Positions 29,000-42,180 of a stretch of DNA of 64,000 nt are shown here, one piece after another. The notes under the pieces are model-generated. The model saw only the letters and a list, made by a program, of their open reading frames with translations, was not told the DNA's origin and did no database searches. The DNA comes from Oidiodendron maius Zn (lineage: Eukaryota; Ascomycota; Leotiomycetes; Myxotrichaceae): contig KN832882.1 in assembly GCA_000827325.1 (NCBI GenBank), forward strand, positions 880,689 to 944,688, given 5' to 3'. Every line of letters begins with the position of its first letter. The first letter of the stretch is position 1. The translations under genes and the position numbers were made by a program.

Positions 29000-30457
29000 A
29001 TGGCGATATCACACATCGGGACGAATATTCTCATTCTCACTACCATATTTTATGCCCTAGATGTACTCGCTGTTATCTTGCGAATCTACTCTCGACATTT
29101 GAAGAATAGAGCCCTTGGTCTCGATGACTATACAGCCATCATCGCGCTGGTAAGCAAACCCCCGCGTCGTTGCAACTCTTGGCGATCCGAGCTGAGAGGT
29201 GGTACAAGATTGCCGGGTCTGGAAACGTGGTAATCGCGGTTATTGGTACGTATAACCGCCAGTGTTCGCTTCAGTAGTGTAGAGAGATGACTGATCCATT
29301 CAACAGCTGTAGTTAAGGGCGGCATGGGATTCCACTTTTTGGAACTTAACGACCCGTTAGCCCAATTGACTACTTTGTACAAAGTAAGTCACTCACTTAG
29401 AGCATTATCAAACAAGTTAACATTTGTGCTAATTAAAACTTAGTGTCTCATACCTCTCCAGATATTGTGGTCTGTGAGCAATGCTTTTGTGAAGCTCTCG
29501 ATATGTTTTCTCTATGTCTGTTCACAGCTCCCCGGCCACCACCCGACTTGAGACTGACACCACTCAAGATCTCGATTTTTCGCGTTCGAGAATTTCGCAT
29601 CGCTGCATTTGTGTGCGTTGGACTGTCTGTTGCCTATATGGTTGCAGTAATTCTAGAAAGTGACATTCTCCACTCAAGTTAGTTTATTCAACACTGACGA
29701 CGTCGCAGCTCTCTTAGTTTGCCGACCACTGGAGTATAACTGGAATCGCACGATCGAAGGTCACTGCTACAATCAATCTGAGGCATTTGAGGCTGTCGGA
29801 ATCGTGAATTTACTGACAGATTTCTTCATCTTCGTTCTTCCCATGCCGGTGTTGTGGGGCCTCCAGCTACCGGTCGGCAAGAAAATTGGCCTCACAGCTA
29901 CTTTTGGCATAGGGCTCATGTATGTTTAAGTGATGCTTAGACCTCTTTGCATAATGTGTTGACAAAGGCTAGCATTTGCGCTTTCAGCGTCATTCGAGTC
30001 GTTGAGCTGGCAATATGGGTAGGTATCCCAACTAGGAAGGTAGAATATGATCCTCAACTGAACATTCTCACAGGATTTCTCTGATTTTAGCTATGGAATT
30101 GGTAAAGTTGCTTACTGGTCACTCGAACCAGGCTTCGGTGTTATCTGCTGTTGTATCCCGGTGCTTCAGCCTGTCGTCAGCAAGTTCAGCAGCTCCTCTT
30201 TGTGGTCCAGGCACACACCCATGCATTCCTTTGGTCACAAGGACGGCGACGGCCGACCCAAGAACCGAGGGGAAGGAAAGAAATTCCAACGTGTGAACGA
30301 CGCTTTATACCCGCTGACTGAAATGAGCATTGATCAAGACTCTGAACAAGTGCCAGATCACACCACATCGGAAGCGCCGCAAAAGCCGAAGAGGACGTAT
30401 TGGCCCTCAGAACCTCATATCATAGGTGCGAATGAATATGAAGTCAGTCGTGGATAG
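29000..30457 (+). CDS. Pth11-like seven-helix membrane protein (fungal rhodopsin-type domain)
   Basis: I derive eight exons: 29000-29149, 29209-29245, 29307-29383, 29444-29515, 29569-29659, 29709-29919, 29973-30018 and 30074-30457, about 355 aa with consistent phase. The spliced protein shows seven hydrophobic segments and the family landmarks: N-I-L-I-L-T-T-I-F-Y-A-L near the start, R-A-L-G-L-D-D-Y-T after helix 2, K-G-G-M-G-F-H, L-V-C-R-P-L-E-Y-N-W, C-Y-N-Q-S-E-A-F in the extracellular loop, and the F-S-Y-G-I-G-K-V-A-Y-W-S-L-E-P-G segment before helix 7. A polar tail of about 90 residues follows. Pth11-type receptors sit in the plasma membrane and sense surfaces or nutrients, but this member lacks an obvious CFEM domain. 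The donor at exon 5 (GTGACA) is weak, so that junction is the least certain. Confidence 0.82.
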
Positions 30458-32400
30458 GTAGATTGCATAGATGTGAGCCTGGAGTGTCATATTGGAAATG
30501 AAATGGTTGCGCTAGGTATTCCAACAGCTGATGCGTGGATTGCGGCCAGGCATATGGGATCACGAGATATATGTATATACCTAAGAGCCTTATTGATTTA
30601 CGGTCAATAAAATATTGGCCTTAAGTTTACTTAAGCACTATTCCAACTACATAGGTAAATAGACATGCGATTCTTTTAATTCATGTGAACACCATACAAT
30701 CAAAGGCAAACAACTCAGCATCTAATACAAGTATGCGGCTAACTTTGACGGGTCCCTGGGGCTGGCTGATTATGTTACACCTTGTGAGAGCGATAGTGGC
30801 TCTGGTGATGGATTTGAACCTGGAGAATGGGGTAGAAGAATGGGCAAATTAATCGCTCTACATACATTTTGCCACATAGTGAGCACGACTCCTTTCCGGA
30901 CATCTCTTCATACGAAGACTCTCTGGATAACTCGTCAAATGAAGAGACTTCGAGAGACATTTTGTCAGATAATGAAGCAGTTCTACTCGCCTCATGAAGC
31001 TAATTCCCTGGCATTGGGGCAGCATTGCACGCCAGTCGCTCAAAGACAAGCATTTGAGAGTGACCAAATGGGCGTCAAACTGGATTTGAAGTCTCTGCCA
31101 TAGACAGTTTCCCCCGTGAATAAATGTAATATTTCCTTGTCAATGCCCAACTGCATATATGTATTTGCACGTGACATCACGTGTCATGCACCACCATTTT
31201 AACTTGGCCATGGTCAGGAGTCGTAAATATGATAAGCGTGCCTCGTTCAAAATGGGCATCAATCAAGGCGACTAGCCGGAAGGGGAAATTCGGGCCGCTT
31301 CTCTTTCCGAGCGTACAAAATGTCGCCTTGCGGCGCATAGCATAATATTGGGATAAGGTGTCGTGATCCATACTGAGAAATGGTGTGCTAGTCATTTCTA
31401 AAGGAAGCGAGCGGCATTGCCATAATAGAATCTTATTGTAGTCAGCCGAACACATGATCGGGTGTACGGAGGTAAGCCGTCGCTGACTTAACGGATTAAT
31501 TTTAAGTTACGAGGTTGGTAGAGTATAATCCCTCAAGACTAGAGCTGGTACTGCAACTCTCTTAAACTAGTAAAAGGGGGAACACGGATATTACCGTGTC
31601 CGGCGCCAGTAAACGACGAATGGAACAACAGGCCAATCAATGATAGGGGAATGCGAGCGAGCATCTACAACGGCCCGCGGGCTCGTGGATCCCGCATAGG
31701 CGCTGGAATACCTCCGTAAGATCTTATGCCCGATTGGCGATCTATGGAACTACAATACAAGTCGTGGCCGTTGTAGCTGCTGTGAGCTGGGACTCGATCG
31801 TGCAATGGCTATGAGACGCCAAATCCAGGCCGGGTCGGGAAAGCCACTGACGAGGGATCATTCCGCGCAAGACAGTGGGAGTGTTCAGCTGGGTCTGGAC
31901 TCATTTTGCTGATGGTTGGCTCTGTACCGTAGGAGCCTGTAACGGTACCTACCTTGCTCTACTCCCGCCCGCCCCCCGGCACGGACCTCTCTTTTTGGCT
32001 GCCTGGTGCTGCTCACGAGAACCAACAACAGTGAGGTAAGAACTCTCTAGCCCATGTAAGCCCTTGTCCCCTTGTAGAATATGGTTGTTTGGATCAAACC
32101 CCTTGCTCATATCTGGCAGCGGGAGACTCGGAAATATCAGCCCTACCCCCGACTTGAGCTAAAGAAGCTATATTACGAGCTCCCCACATTCCCCTCTCGT
32201 AGTACCTTCCTCGTATTTATTATCCTCCTGTATCCGCTGTGCTTTCTGTTCTTTTACTCTTTCCTGTCTGAAGGGGATTGAGCTATATGTTTAAACACTC
32301 GTCTGTAGAGAAAGATTGTGCTCCTTCCTGTGCCGGCAGCTTTTCTCAAGGGAATTAACCTCAGACTCCGAGGTTACTTAAACAGCAATTGCCTTGTACA
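30458..32400. other. Intergenic, no gene supported
   Basis: Almost 2 kb. Short frames at 30775-31103 and 31177-31455 lack domain-like composition. CT-rich tracts from about 31970 to 32250 probably belong to the promoter and leader of the FAD oxidoreductase gene. Confidence 0.5.
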
Positions 32401-33883
32401 ATGAGAAGCTCTCTGAAGTTGTTGGCACTGGCCTACCTTGGCCTCGTCGCCGCGCTCCCGGAACCATCACCAAGTGTCGACTATAATGCGTTTAAAGGAG
32501 ACGATCTCATCACACGTGATGTATGTGTTATCGGCGGCGGCTCAGGAGGGACATATGCTGCAACTCGACTCCGTCAACTCGGCCAGAGCGTGATTGTCGT
32601 CGAGAAAGAGCCCATAATGGGTGGCCATACGAACACCTATACGGTACCTAGCTCCGGCCTAACAATTGACTATGGTGTTGTAGTCTTCCATAATATCTCC
32701 GTTGTCCGGGACTATTTTGCCCATTTCAACGTTGAACTGGGCCCAGCTTCATTTGCGGCGCCGACTGCTAGCTTCAGTGTCGATTTTCGCACAGGAAAGA
32801 TAGATCAAGGCTTCATTGCCCCAGATCCAAGTGCGGCTTTGCAGGCGTGGGTTGGACAGCTGAGCAAATACCCGTTCCTTGCTACCGGAATAAACCTCCC
32901 AGACCCTGTGCCGGCAGACTTGCTTCTCCCATTCGCTGAGTTTGTTGATAAATACGACCTTGCCGACTTGGTGCAGATAATTACATCGCTGGGCCAGGGC
33001 TATGCGGATCTCATTAACCAACCAACACTATATGCCATGAAACTACTCAGCATCAACCTTGTGCAAACTCTTGAAACTGGATACGTTGCTACCGCAGCGC
33101 ACGACAACCACCTTATATATGATGCTGCCACTGCCGAGTATGTGATCTCCTTCTAGACGTTCTCCTTGCTGTATTGGTGAAGATGCTAACATGACGATTT
33201 CTAGGTTCACAGCAGCAGACAGTCTCCTCTTATCCTCTTATGCCATTTCCGTCGAACGCGGCTGCAATCCCGATGGCTCCTCAAATATCGTGGTCCAAAC
33301 ACCGAAGGGCAAGAAGCTCATCAAAGCTAAGAAAATCGTCGTGGCAATTCCCCCTAGGATAAGCAACTTCCAGGGCTGGGATCTCGACTCCGAAGAGATA
33401 AACGTGTTTAGCACATATCGGAACGAGGCATATTATACCGGTTTAATTACCAACACTGGTCTGCCAGACGGCTACGATATCGCCAATATCGGTTCCAATA
33501 CCCCCTTTAATATCCCAGCCCTGCCAGGCATGTATGGCTTCTCGGCCACCGCTCAACCAGGGCTCGTTGATGTCAAGTACGCCTCTCCATTTGAGCAGGA
33601 TGATAAAACTGTGCAGCGCAATATCCTCCAGGCATTGGGCCGGCTGCAGATTCCCAATGTAACGACGACGCCGTCGAAGGTGCAGTGGGCAGCCTTTAAT
33701 GCGCATGTGCCGTTCTTTGAGCATGTTACAACCGAGCAAATCCAAGGGGGCTTCTACAAGAGAGCGAATGCCTTGCAGGGCCATCGTAAGGTTTGGTATA
33801 CGGGCGCTGCGTGGGAGGCACAAGATTCGAGTATGATCTGGAACTTCACGGAGAGTCTTTTGCCGGCTATCGTGCATGGATGA
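32401..33883 (+). CDS. Secreted FAD-dependent amine-oxidase-like oxidoreductase
   Basis: Exons 32401-33137 and 33205-33883 (67-nt intron, GTATGT donor) give about 471 aa. The N-terminus is a signal peptide (L-K-L-L-A-L-A-Y-L-G-L-V-A-A-L-P). The FAD Rossmann motif follows at residues about 42-53 (V-I-G-G-G-S-G-G-T-Y-A-A), then V-V-E-K-E, the ribose-binding acid, and G-G-H-T-N-T-Y. The C-terminal Y-T-G-A-A-W-E-A-Q-D motif is of the amine oxidase or phytoene-desaturase-like type. Related fungal proteins are often annotated as beta-cyclopiazonate-dehydrogenase-like, but substrate cannot be inferred. It lies 739 bp upstream of the PKS and in the same direction, so it may oxidise the polyketide product outside the cytosol. 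That link is inference. Confidence 0.82.
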
Positions 33884-34622
33884 AGGAATTTACTGAAGGG
33901 ATAATGTCTTTAGAAAGTAGCTCAGTGGAGTGAAAATTTTAAATAATATCAACGGGTAAAGTACAAACCAACGATGTGACTACGGTCGCTAATTTTGGCA
34001 CGAGAGCTTTAACAGAAATTGGTGAAATGGCTCAGGTTGTTTTCCGTCGACCACCAGCATTAAACTCTTCTACGTACTATGGGCCTAGAATCTCCTCTGG
34101 TTGGTGAGTCGATGATGTATCTGAGGAATGCAGAGGGTGATAATTTGCATGCGCCATTCGCCTTTACATCCAGCTAAATCGATCGGATTTTGTAATCTTA
34201 CAGTACAGCCTACATAACGTCGGGCGCAGTTCTAGAGCTTTTCGTGCTGATCTTGGGCCGGGGTAGCTGCTGCAACCTCGCAAGTGATTGTATCTTGGCG
34301 TTCGAAGAAGTTTCCCTTTCGGGTCAGAACAGTACTGCGCGCTACGGCTGACCACTCGGTCCGTTGGCTCGTTCGTCCGATATAGCCACACAGGGTATCT
34401 GTGGCGCTCTAAAACCTACGCTGATTGGATTTAGGTCATGGAATTGACGAAGTACGTAGGAAAGCTGAACTGTAGAGTCGTTTCTAATGGCCATGGGGTT
34501 AGATGAAAGATGCGAGTTCACGGCGCGGAATGCGACTAAGAACATGGTTATTATCCCCAATGACATCTCAGCTCTGACCTCAAGAACGAGCGAAATTTCA
34601 ATTGCGTTTTGTGATTTGCATC
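33884..34622. other. Intergenic, PKS promoter region
   Basis: No gene seen. This holds the terminator side of the FAD oxidoreductase and the promoter of the PKS. I cannot point to a confident TATA box or pathway-regulator site. Confidence 0.5.
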
Positions 34623-37600
34623 ATGTGTTTTTCTGGCGATGGCATCGAGCCCATTGCTATTATCGGACTATCATTCAAGTTCGCGGGGGATGCAGTGGAT
34701 TCGAAAACTTTTTGGCAAATGATTACTGAGGGACGTTGCGCCGCTGCACACGTTCCTGAGCATCGATTTAATGTCGACAATTTTTACCATCCTGATACGA
34801 ATAGATTGCGAACGGTATGAGAAGCAACCATTTTCCTACTTCAATATACTAAACTGATTTGTGCAACATAGCTTCCCACACGCGACGGCTACTTCCTAAA
34901 AGATGATATCGCCGCCTTCGATGCCCCTTTTTTCTCCATCACTGCGGCAGAGGCAGCTGCAATGGACCCACAGTCGAGAATCTTGTTGGAGACTTCGTAT
35001 CGAGCCCTCGAAAATGGCAAGATATCCTCGTGCGCGATTTTAATAATTTATTGCTAATGAAAGTCAGCTGGAATTCCCATCGAGAAGTGTGCTGGGACAG
35101 ACACTTCTGTATACATTGGATGCTCCTCTGAGGACTATAAGTCAATATATCTTAAGGATCCAGAGAGGCCCATTAGACATGCTGCGACGGGCATGGCGTA
35201 CAACATGCTTGCAAATAAAATCAGTTGGTTCTATGATGTTACCGGCCCAAGTATTACACTAGATACAGCCTGTTCGGCTAGTTTGAATGCCCTGCATCTT
35301 GGCTGCGAGAGTTTACGATCCGGAGACAGTTCAATGGTACGTCTAAACCCATCATGTAACAGCTAGAAACTGATTTTGCCTAGGGACTTGTTGGGGGCAT
35401 TAATATATTCTTCACTCCCGAGACCATGTCGCCACTGGCACATTTAAATTTCTTCTCTCCAGATGGTCGATGCTACAGCTTCGACCATAGAGCCAATGGA
35501 TACGCTAGGGGGGAGGGATTTGGCGTGGTTGTGATCAAACGACTAACCGACGCTTTAGCAGGTGGTGATACCATCCGGGCAGTTATTCGCGCAACTGGGT
35601 CAAACGAGAATGGGAGAACTACAGGGGGCATAACTCAAGTCAATGCCGCTGCACAAGAATCCTTAATCCGAAAAACTTATCAAAAGGCTCGACTTGATTT
35701 TAGCGAAACCAGGTATGTTGAAGCTCACGGGCCAGGAACAGGTGGCGATATTGTAGAAGCAGCTGCTTTAGCATCTGTATTCGCAGATTTTCGAAGTGAT
35801 GACGACCCTCTATACCTTGGATCATGCAAGGCAAATGTGGGGCATCTTGAGGGAGGGAGTGGCATCGCTGGCCTGATCAAGACGATCCTCATTCTGGAGC
35901 ATGGTATAATACCACAGCTTGCCAATTTCGAACGACTTAGTCCAGGGATACCAGCAGAACGGTACCATTTCAAGGTATGTGATACCCCGTCAAGAGATAT
36001 TTAGTCGTTTCTGATTGAAATATCAGTATCCAACAGAAAATACAGTTTGGCCGCCTGGGTTGCGGAGAGCATCCATAAACTCCTTCGGTTTCGGAGGCTC
36101 CAACGCCCATGTGATTATTGAAGACGCTTATCACCACTTAGAGAGGAATCATGTGCGCGGTAATCATTGTACCATAATTGCGCCTAAATTGGACGTGAAT
36201 GGGCACGCAACTACCATAAAGCCTTACACTAATGGCGACACTCAATCCTTGGATCGCAACGACACCCCGCCCTCCTCTTACTTGCTTGTTTTTTCGTCAT
36301 CTGATGAATCGAGCCTCGAGCGAAATCTGCAATCCTTTGCTACGTATTCTGCAAAGCTAGAATCAAGTCAGAATGACAAATCTTACCTGAGGAATTTAGC
36401 ATATACCCTAGCTAAGCGTCGAAGCCAACATCCATGGAGGCTTGCCTTGGTAGCAGAGTCATTGGCAGATCTCGTCAAACCTACTCCTATTGCACGACAA
36501 AGAACTCTGAGACATGCCACAATCGGATACGTCTTTACAGGGCAGGGGGCACAGTATGCTAAAATGGGTCTAGCATTGATGAAGTACAATGTATTCCAAA
36601 CAAGTCTACAGAAGTGTGAGCTTGCTCTTCAAAGCTTTGGCTGCACTTGGCTAGTGATAGGTAAATACCATCTTGGAAGATAATTTTAATTTCTGGCCCT
36701 ACTAATCTATTCAAGATGAACTATCTAAAGCTGCAGAAGGATCAAACATCCAGAAGGCGGAATACTCACAAGCTCTGACTACCGCTCTGCAGGTTGCTCT
36801 TGTCGACCTACTACAGTCGTTTGGCGTACTCCCTTCTGCCGTCTTAGGCCATTCGTCAGGCGAGATTGCTGCAGCGTAAGTTGACATGAAAACTGAAGTT
36901 ATGTTCTTGCTAACAGTATAAAGCTACTGCTGTGGCGCTCTTTCATTAGTTGAAGCGTGCAAGATTGCTTATTTTCGAGGCATATATTCGACTCGCACTG
37001 CAGACGCAGATAAGCCTCGCGGAATGATGGCAGTTGGGCTTGGGATGGAGCAGGCTGATCTATATCTCAGGAATATGCGAATTAAAGATTCAAATTTGAA
37101 TCTTACTGTAGCTTGTATTAACAGTCCAACTAATGTCACGATATCTGGGCTCGCCCAGAATCTTCGAGCACTAAAGGTCGAGCTCGATAAGCAATCCATT
37201 TTCGCTCAAATTCTAAAAGTCGACGTTGCGTATCACTCACCCTACATGGCTATAATTGCAGACGATTATAGGGCAGCCATTGGGGACATAGAAGACAAGA
37301 TCGGGATGCCTAGCATAAAATTTTATTCAACATCAACCGCACAGAGTATATCTCATCATGAACTCCAGTCTGCAGATTATTGGACAAACAATCTGCTCTC
37401 ACAAGTCCAATTTGCCTTGGCCATGACCAAATTATGTCAATCAAAGAGCGAGAACGGTATCACTCCATCAACAAACCCAAATATTATTATCGAAATTGGA
37501 CCGCATTCAGCACTTCGATCGCCGATAAAGCAAACTATTTCTAATTTTCCGGAACCATCCAGTATCTCCTATCATTCGACCCAGATGAGAAATGCAGATG

Positions 37601-40600
37601 GCTACAATACATTCCTTCAATTGCTAGGTTCTCTCTATTGTACAGGATATCCGGTATCATTTGATACTAGCAGCCATTTTGGTGATAGCCCCACTTGTTT
37701 GGCTGATCTCCCAGAGTACAGCTTCAATCACAGCAGAACCTACTGGCATGAATCGAGACTGAGCAAGAATTTCCGATTTCGAGATTATCCGGCTTTGGAC
37801 CTGTTAGGAACCAGAGTACCAGATTGGAATTCTTTGGATGCGAGGTGGAGAAATATTATAACGACGCTAGAGAATCCGTGGATAGCGGACCATCAAATAA
37901 ATGGCACATTGCTGTATCCAGGAGCGGGTCAGTTGGTGATGGCTATTGAAGCTTCTGCACAACTTGCTCGAGATATGGACGACAGACAACCTGCAGGATT
38001 TTGTTTGAAAGACGTCGAGTTTATAAAGTCTTTAAATATCTCTTTAGATTCTGAAGGCGTTGAGGCCCAAATCTCGCTGAGACCGCTCAGGAATGCTGCT
38101 GATCGGACCGTCGGGTGGTCCGAGTTCAAAGTGTGCATTTACGAGAATGAAGAATGGGTTGAAACATGCCACGGGCGAATTATGGTTGAATATAATGAAC
38201 CGGAAAACGAAATCGACAAAGGGAGGGAGAGGTCGGAGCGAGTTTTCCAACTCCAGGAAAGGTATCAGAGAATTTCTTCGCGCTGCCAAATAGAAGTGTC
38301 GAAAGAGAAGGTATATCGTCGACTCAATGATTACGGCCTGGAATTAGGTCCAACCTTCAAGGTCTTTGGCGAGATACGACATAATGATGAAAACGAGGCT
38401 GTAGCACAAGTTAAACTTCGTCAGTGGGTTTTACGTGGTAATCCGCTCCACAGTTCGCCACACTTTATTCACCCTACGGCTCTTGATGGTGTTTTACAGT
38501 TGGGCATTGCAGCATTAAGCAACTGTGGAAATGATAACGTTCCAACCATGGTGCCAAGTCGTATCAACAGGCTTTGGATGACCGCAGATGGGCTCAGTGG
38601 AGAGGATGTTGCGCCACTCAAAGGATGTGCTAAATCTGAGTATCGAGGATATCGTCATACTCACATGGATATTCTTGCTTTGGATCATGCAGCCGAACGA
38701 CCACGGATTGTAGTCGAGGGTCTTGAGACTATTATTATAGGAAGCCGCAGCTCCAACCAGGCGTCAGAGTGTCGTTTGTGTTATAAAATGACCTGGATTC
38801 CAATCACCGTGCAAGATATCCACTGCAATGGCTTCATTGAATCAAGCTCGCATCCATTACAAGATGTCGGAAATGTCACGATCATTTCTAGTCAGAACCT
38901 AATCCAAAGAGAGATTGCTGCTAATCTTATGCGCCTTCTTTTGTCGAGCAAGGAAATTAGCTGCCCATTTGTTTCAATCACATCGCTGAAAGAAGCAACT
39001 CAATTATCAACTCTGACAAACACTGTCTATATTTTCTTACTCGACCTAAATCAGTTTTACCTAAGTCAAATGGACGAAATTTCGTTCTCAGCAATAAAAG
39101 GCATTGTGTCTCGTGCGAAATCTGTCTTATGGGCGTATCCAAACCCGCAGTGCTCAGGCCATCCAACAGGACAAATATCAGGCGACATTCAAGGATTAGC
39201 TAGGACATTAAGAACCGAGTATGATGAGCTTAGGTTTGTTTCTCTTGGCCTAGAAGCCAATTCTTCAACCCAAGCGATAGCATTGTCGATTACCGACGTA
39301 TTGAAACGAACAGTTGGTTCCGAAGATCACACATACGAACCTGAGTATCTGCAAATGAATGGAGCTCTATTCGTTAGTCGACTGGTTGAAGATCGTGAGC
39401 TTAATAAAACAATATCTAAGCATAGCCTCGGCAAACAGCAAGAAGTGAGGGAATTTGGGTCACATCCAGCTCTGAAGCTTGGCATAGGAACTCCAGGCCT
39501 GCTTGACACTCTACAGTTCGAACAAGATCATACTATTACTTCACCATTACTCCCATATGAAATCGAGGTGAAACCAAAGTTTTGTGGCTTGAACTTTATG
39601 GACTGTCTTGTCGCTTTAGGTCGAGTTCCTCACACTTCTCTGGGTGTTGAAGGTTCGGGCATTGTCCTACGAGCCGGAACTGATAGCGATCTAATGCCAG
39701 GTGACAATGTCATACTCTGTGCTTCTGGCACAGTGAAGTCCGTTATACGGTGTCATTATAATACGGCAGTCAAGATACCAGACAGCATGCCTCTGCAGGA
39801 GGCAGCGGCCTTGCCAGCCACCGCGGCTACCGTTTATCATGCGCTATATAATATTGCGCGATTACGAGCCGGCGAGACAATTCTCATCCATGCTGGTGCT
39901 GGTGCTACAGGACAAATGGCAATACAGATGTCTCTTAATCTTGGAGCAATTGTTTTTGTTACTGTCGGGTCCGCTAACAAAAGATTGCTCGTCATGAAGC
40001 AGTATGGTGTACCTGAAAGGCACATATTTTACAGCCGGAATAAAGATTTTGCAAGTGGTATTCGCCGGATTACAAATGGACGTGGAGTTGACGTTGTCCT
40101 TAACTCACTAGCTGGGGACAGTCTCGTTGCCTCCTGGGAGTGCATTGCAGCATTTGGTAGATTCATCGAGATTGGAAAACGCGACATCTACTCACACAAA
40201 CAGCTACCCATGTTTCCATTTGCTAAAAATGTTACCTTCAGTGCAATTGATTTGGCAGGCATATGGCAAGACTTACCAGCGTTAATGAGACAATTACTCA
40301 GTGCTGTTGTGGAGATGGCAAACAAGAAAGAAATCAATGTTGCAACTCCCTTGAATGTATACCCGATATCAAAAGTAGAAACTGCCTTCAGGCTATTGCA
40401 AAGCGGCAAGAGTGCGGGGAAAGTGGTTCTCGAAATGAACGACGATGACCAAGTTCCGACATGTTTGGAAATTCAACCCGAGTACAACTTTCATGAGCAA
40501 TCTACCTACGTCATATCAGGTGGCCTTGGTGGATTGGGGAAAAGTGCTGCAAAGTGGCTTGTACGTCGCGGAGCGAAGCATTTGTTGCTCCTCTCAAGAT

Positions 40601-41688
40601 CTGGCCCGAAGACTGACGATGATCTCGCCTTTATCCGCAGTCTGGAGGCAAAAGGCGTGAATGTCGCCGCTCCACCCTGCGACATAACCGATTTCATAAA
40701 GCTGTCAAATATTCTGGAAACTTACTCACTTAATATGCCTCCCATCAAAGGCTGCATACAAGCTGCTATGGTTCTCAGAGTAAGTTTCTGACAAGTTAGT
40801 AGAGTATTCATGAGGCTAACAGTCTGGTAGGATCGATATTTTGCGGATATGAATCACTCGGAATGGAAGGAGAGTCTTGCACCAAAAGTTATTGGATCAT
40901 GGAACCTGCATTCGCTCCTACCGACAGGCATGGACTTCTTCATATTCTTTTCCTCCATATGCAGCGTCATTGGAGGTGTCGCACAAGCGAATTATGCAAC
41001 TGGAAATGCTTTTATGGACTCATTAGCTCGTCATCGAGTTGCGGTCGGGGAAAAGGCGATATCACTAAATCTTGGCATGATGCTCTCGGAAGGTGTGGTG
41101 GCAGAGAACGAGAAGATGATGCGAGCATTGGAAAGCAGGGGCTACTACATACCCGTAACACAACGCGACTTTTATACATTGTTAGATAAATACTGCGACT
41201 CACGGCTACCCATTCCTGATTCTGACGATGCTCAGGTAATTTGTGGGATTGAGACACCACTCAGGATCCGAATCAAAGGCCACCAAGAACCTTCATGGAT
41301 GAAGCAACCTCTCTTCGAAGAGATGTGGTCCATGGGGCTAGATGACGAGAAATTATCACCGGAGGGACAAGCGTTAAGCAAAAATTACGCCAATTTTCAA
41401 AGCATGTTCAAACAAGCCTCATCACTTGATGAAGCAGGGTCAATTGTGTCAGAAGAACTTGCTCAAAAGCTCTCACGATCGCTCATGATACCGGTAACGG
41501 ACATCGATCCTGGGAAAGCATTGCACTTTTATGGGGTAGACTCCCTGGTCGCTGTGGAGTTGCGGAACTGGTTTGCAAAGGAACTTCATGCAGACATAGC
41601 CATTTTTGAGATATTAGGCAATAGAGGTTGTGATGATCTAGGTGCATGGGTTGCATCACGCAACGGCTTCAAGAAATTTGGCATATAA
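34623..41688 (+). CDS. Highly reducing type I polyketide synthase (KS-AT-DH-ER-KR-ACP)
   Basis: Eight exons: 34623-34814, 34872-35016, 35068-35336, 35384-35974, 36027-36660, 36716-36875, 36924-40779 and 40831-41688, about 2234 aa. KS: E-P-I-A-I-I-G, active Cys in D-T-A-C-S-A-S (C181), E-A-H-G (H317) and N-V-G-H-L-E. AT: F-T-G-Q-G-A-Q and G-H-S-S-G-E (S657). [14 protein letters not shown] (H987) and T-A-L-D-G (D1185). ER: residues about 1510-1835, with [16 protein letters not shown] motif. [10 protein letters not shown] at about 1862, then S-S-I-C-S and Y-A-T-G-N. ACP: G-V-D-S-L (S2187). There is no C-methyltransferase between DH and ER. No releasing domain is present, so release needs a partner enzyme. 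Exon 2 ends at a GC donor. KS has G-P-G-T in place of the usual G-T-G-T after E-A-H. All catalytic residues are present, so it looks active and should make a reduced, unmethylated chain. Confidence 0.93.
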
Positions 41689-42180
41689 AAACCATCATAA
41701 ATGCTCACAATAGACTCCACTTTGGGAGATAATCTATATGCATGTATCAACTTCTATTATCTAAATACATACTTTCTCGTGCTACGCAGCTGTGCGCAGA
41801 AGATCCTTGAGATGAGCTGTGTTGATGTCTTGATCAAAGTCGGTATGTACCGCCATATAATCGGGCATGATCCCGTTCTACCAGATATCAAGAGAATCAG
41901 ATCCCTAATCACACCCGGTGCCCCGGCTGGAACAATGAGTCGATGCACTTGAGCGTCATTGCAACGATGTTTACACTAATAGTCGGCTCACTGATGGTTG
42001 CCTCTAAGGAGGCCGGTGTAACCGAGCCGACAATTATCATGCAAATTCCACCTGTGTGATGCGACATTATCCGCCGCCTCTCTCACCACGACGAACTCTC
42101 TTTTCCTACGCTGACTTCTGTATCTACCTAAGCGCTGTAACAGCACCTCCCTTCCAATAAGACATGCCCTTCAAGTGACA
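41689..42180. other. Intergenic; promoter of the H3-tail-like gene
   Basis: No gene seen. A very short upstream frame (ATG at 42164, four codons, stop at 42176) ends just before the next start codon at 42181 and could act as a uORF. Confidence 0.4.

Noticed and set aside
30780-30840. Possible minus-strand tRNA T-arm (GGTTCAAATCC)
   Set aside because: The flanking bases do not pair as a T stem and no D or anticodon arm is present at the right spacing.
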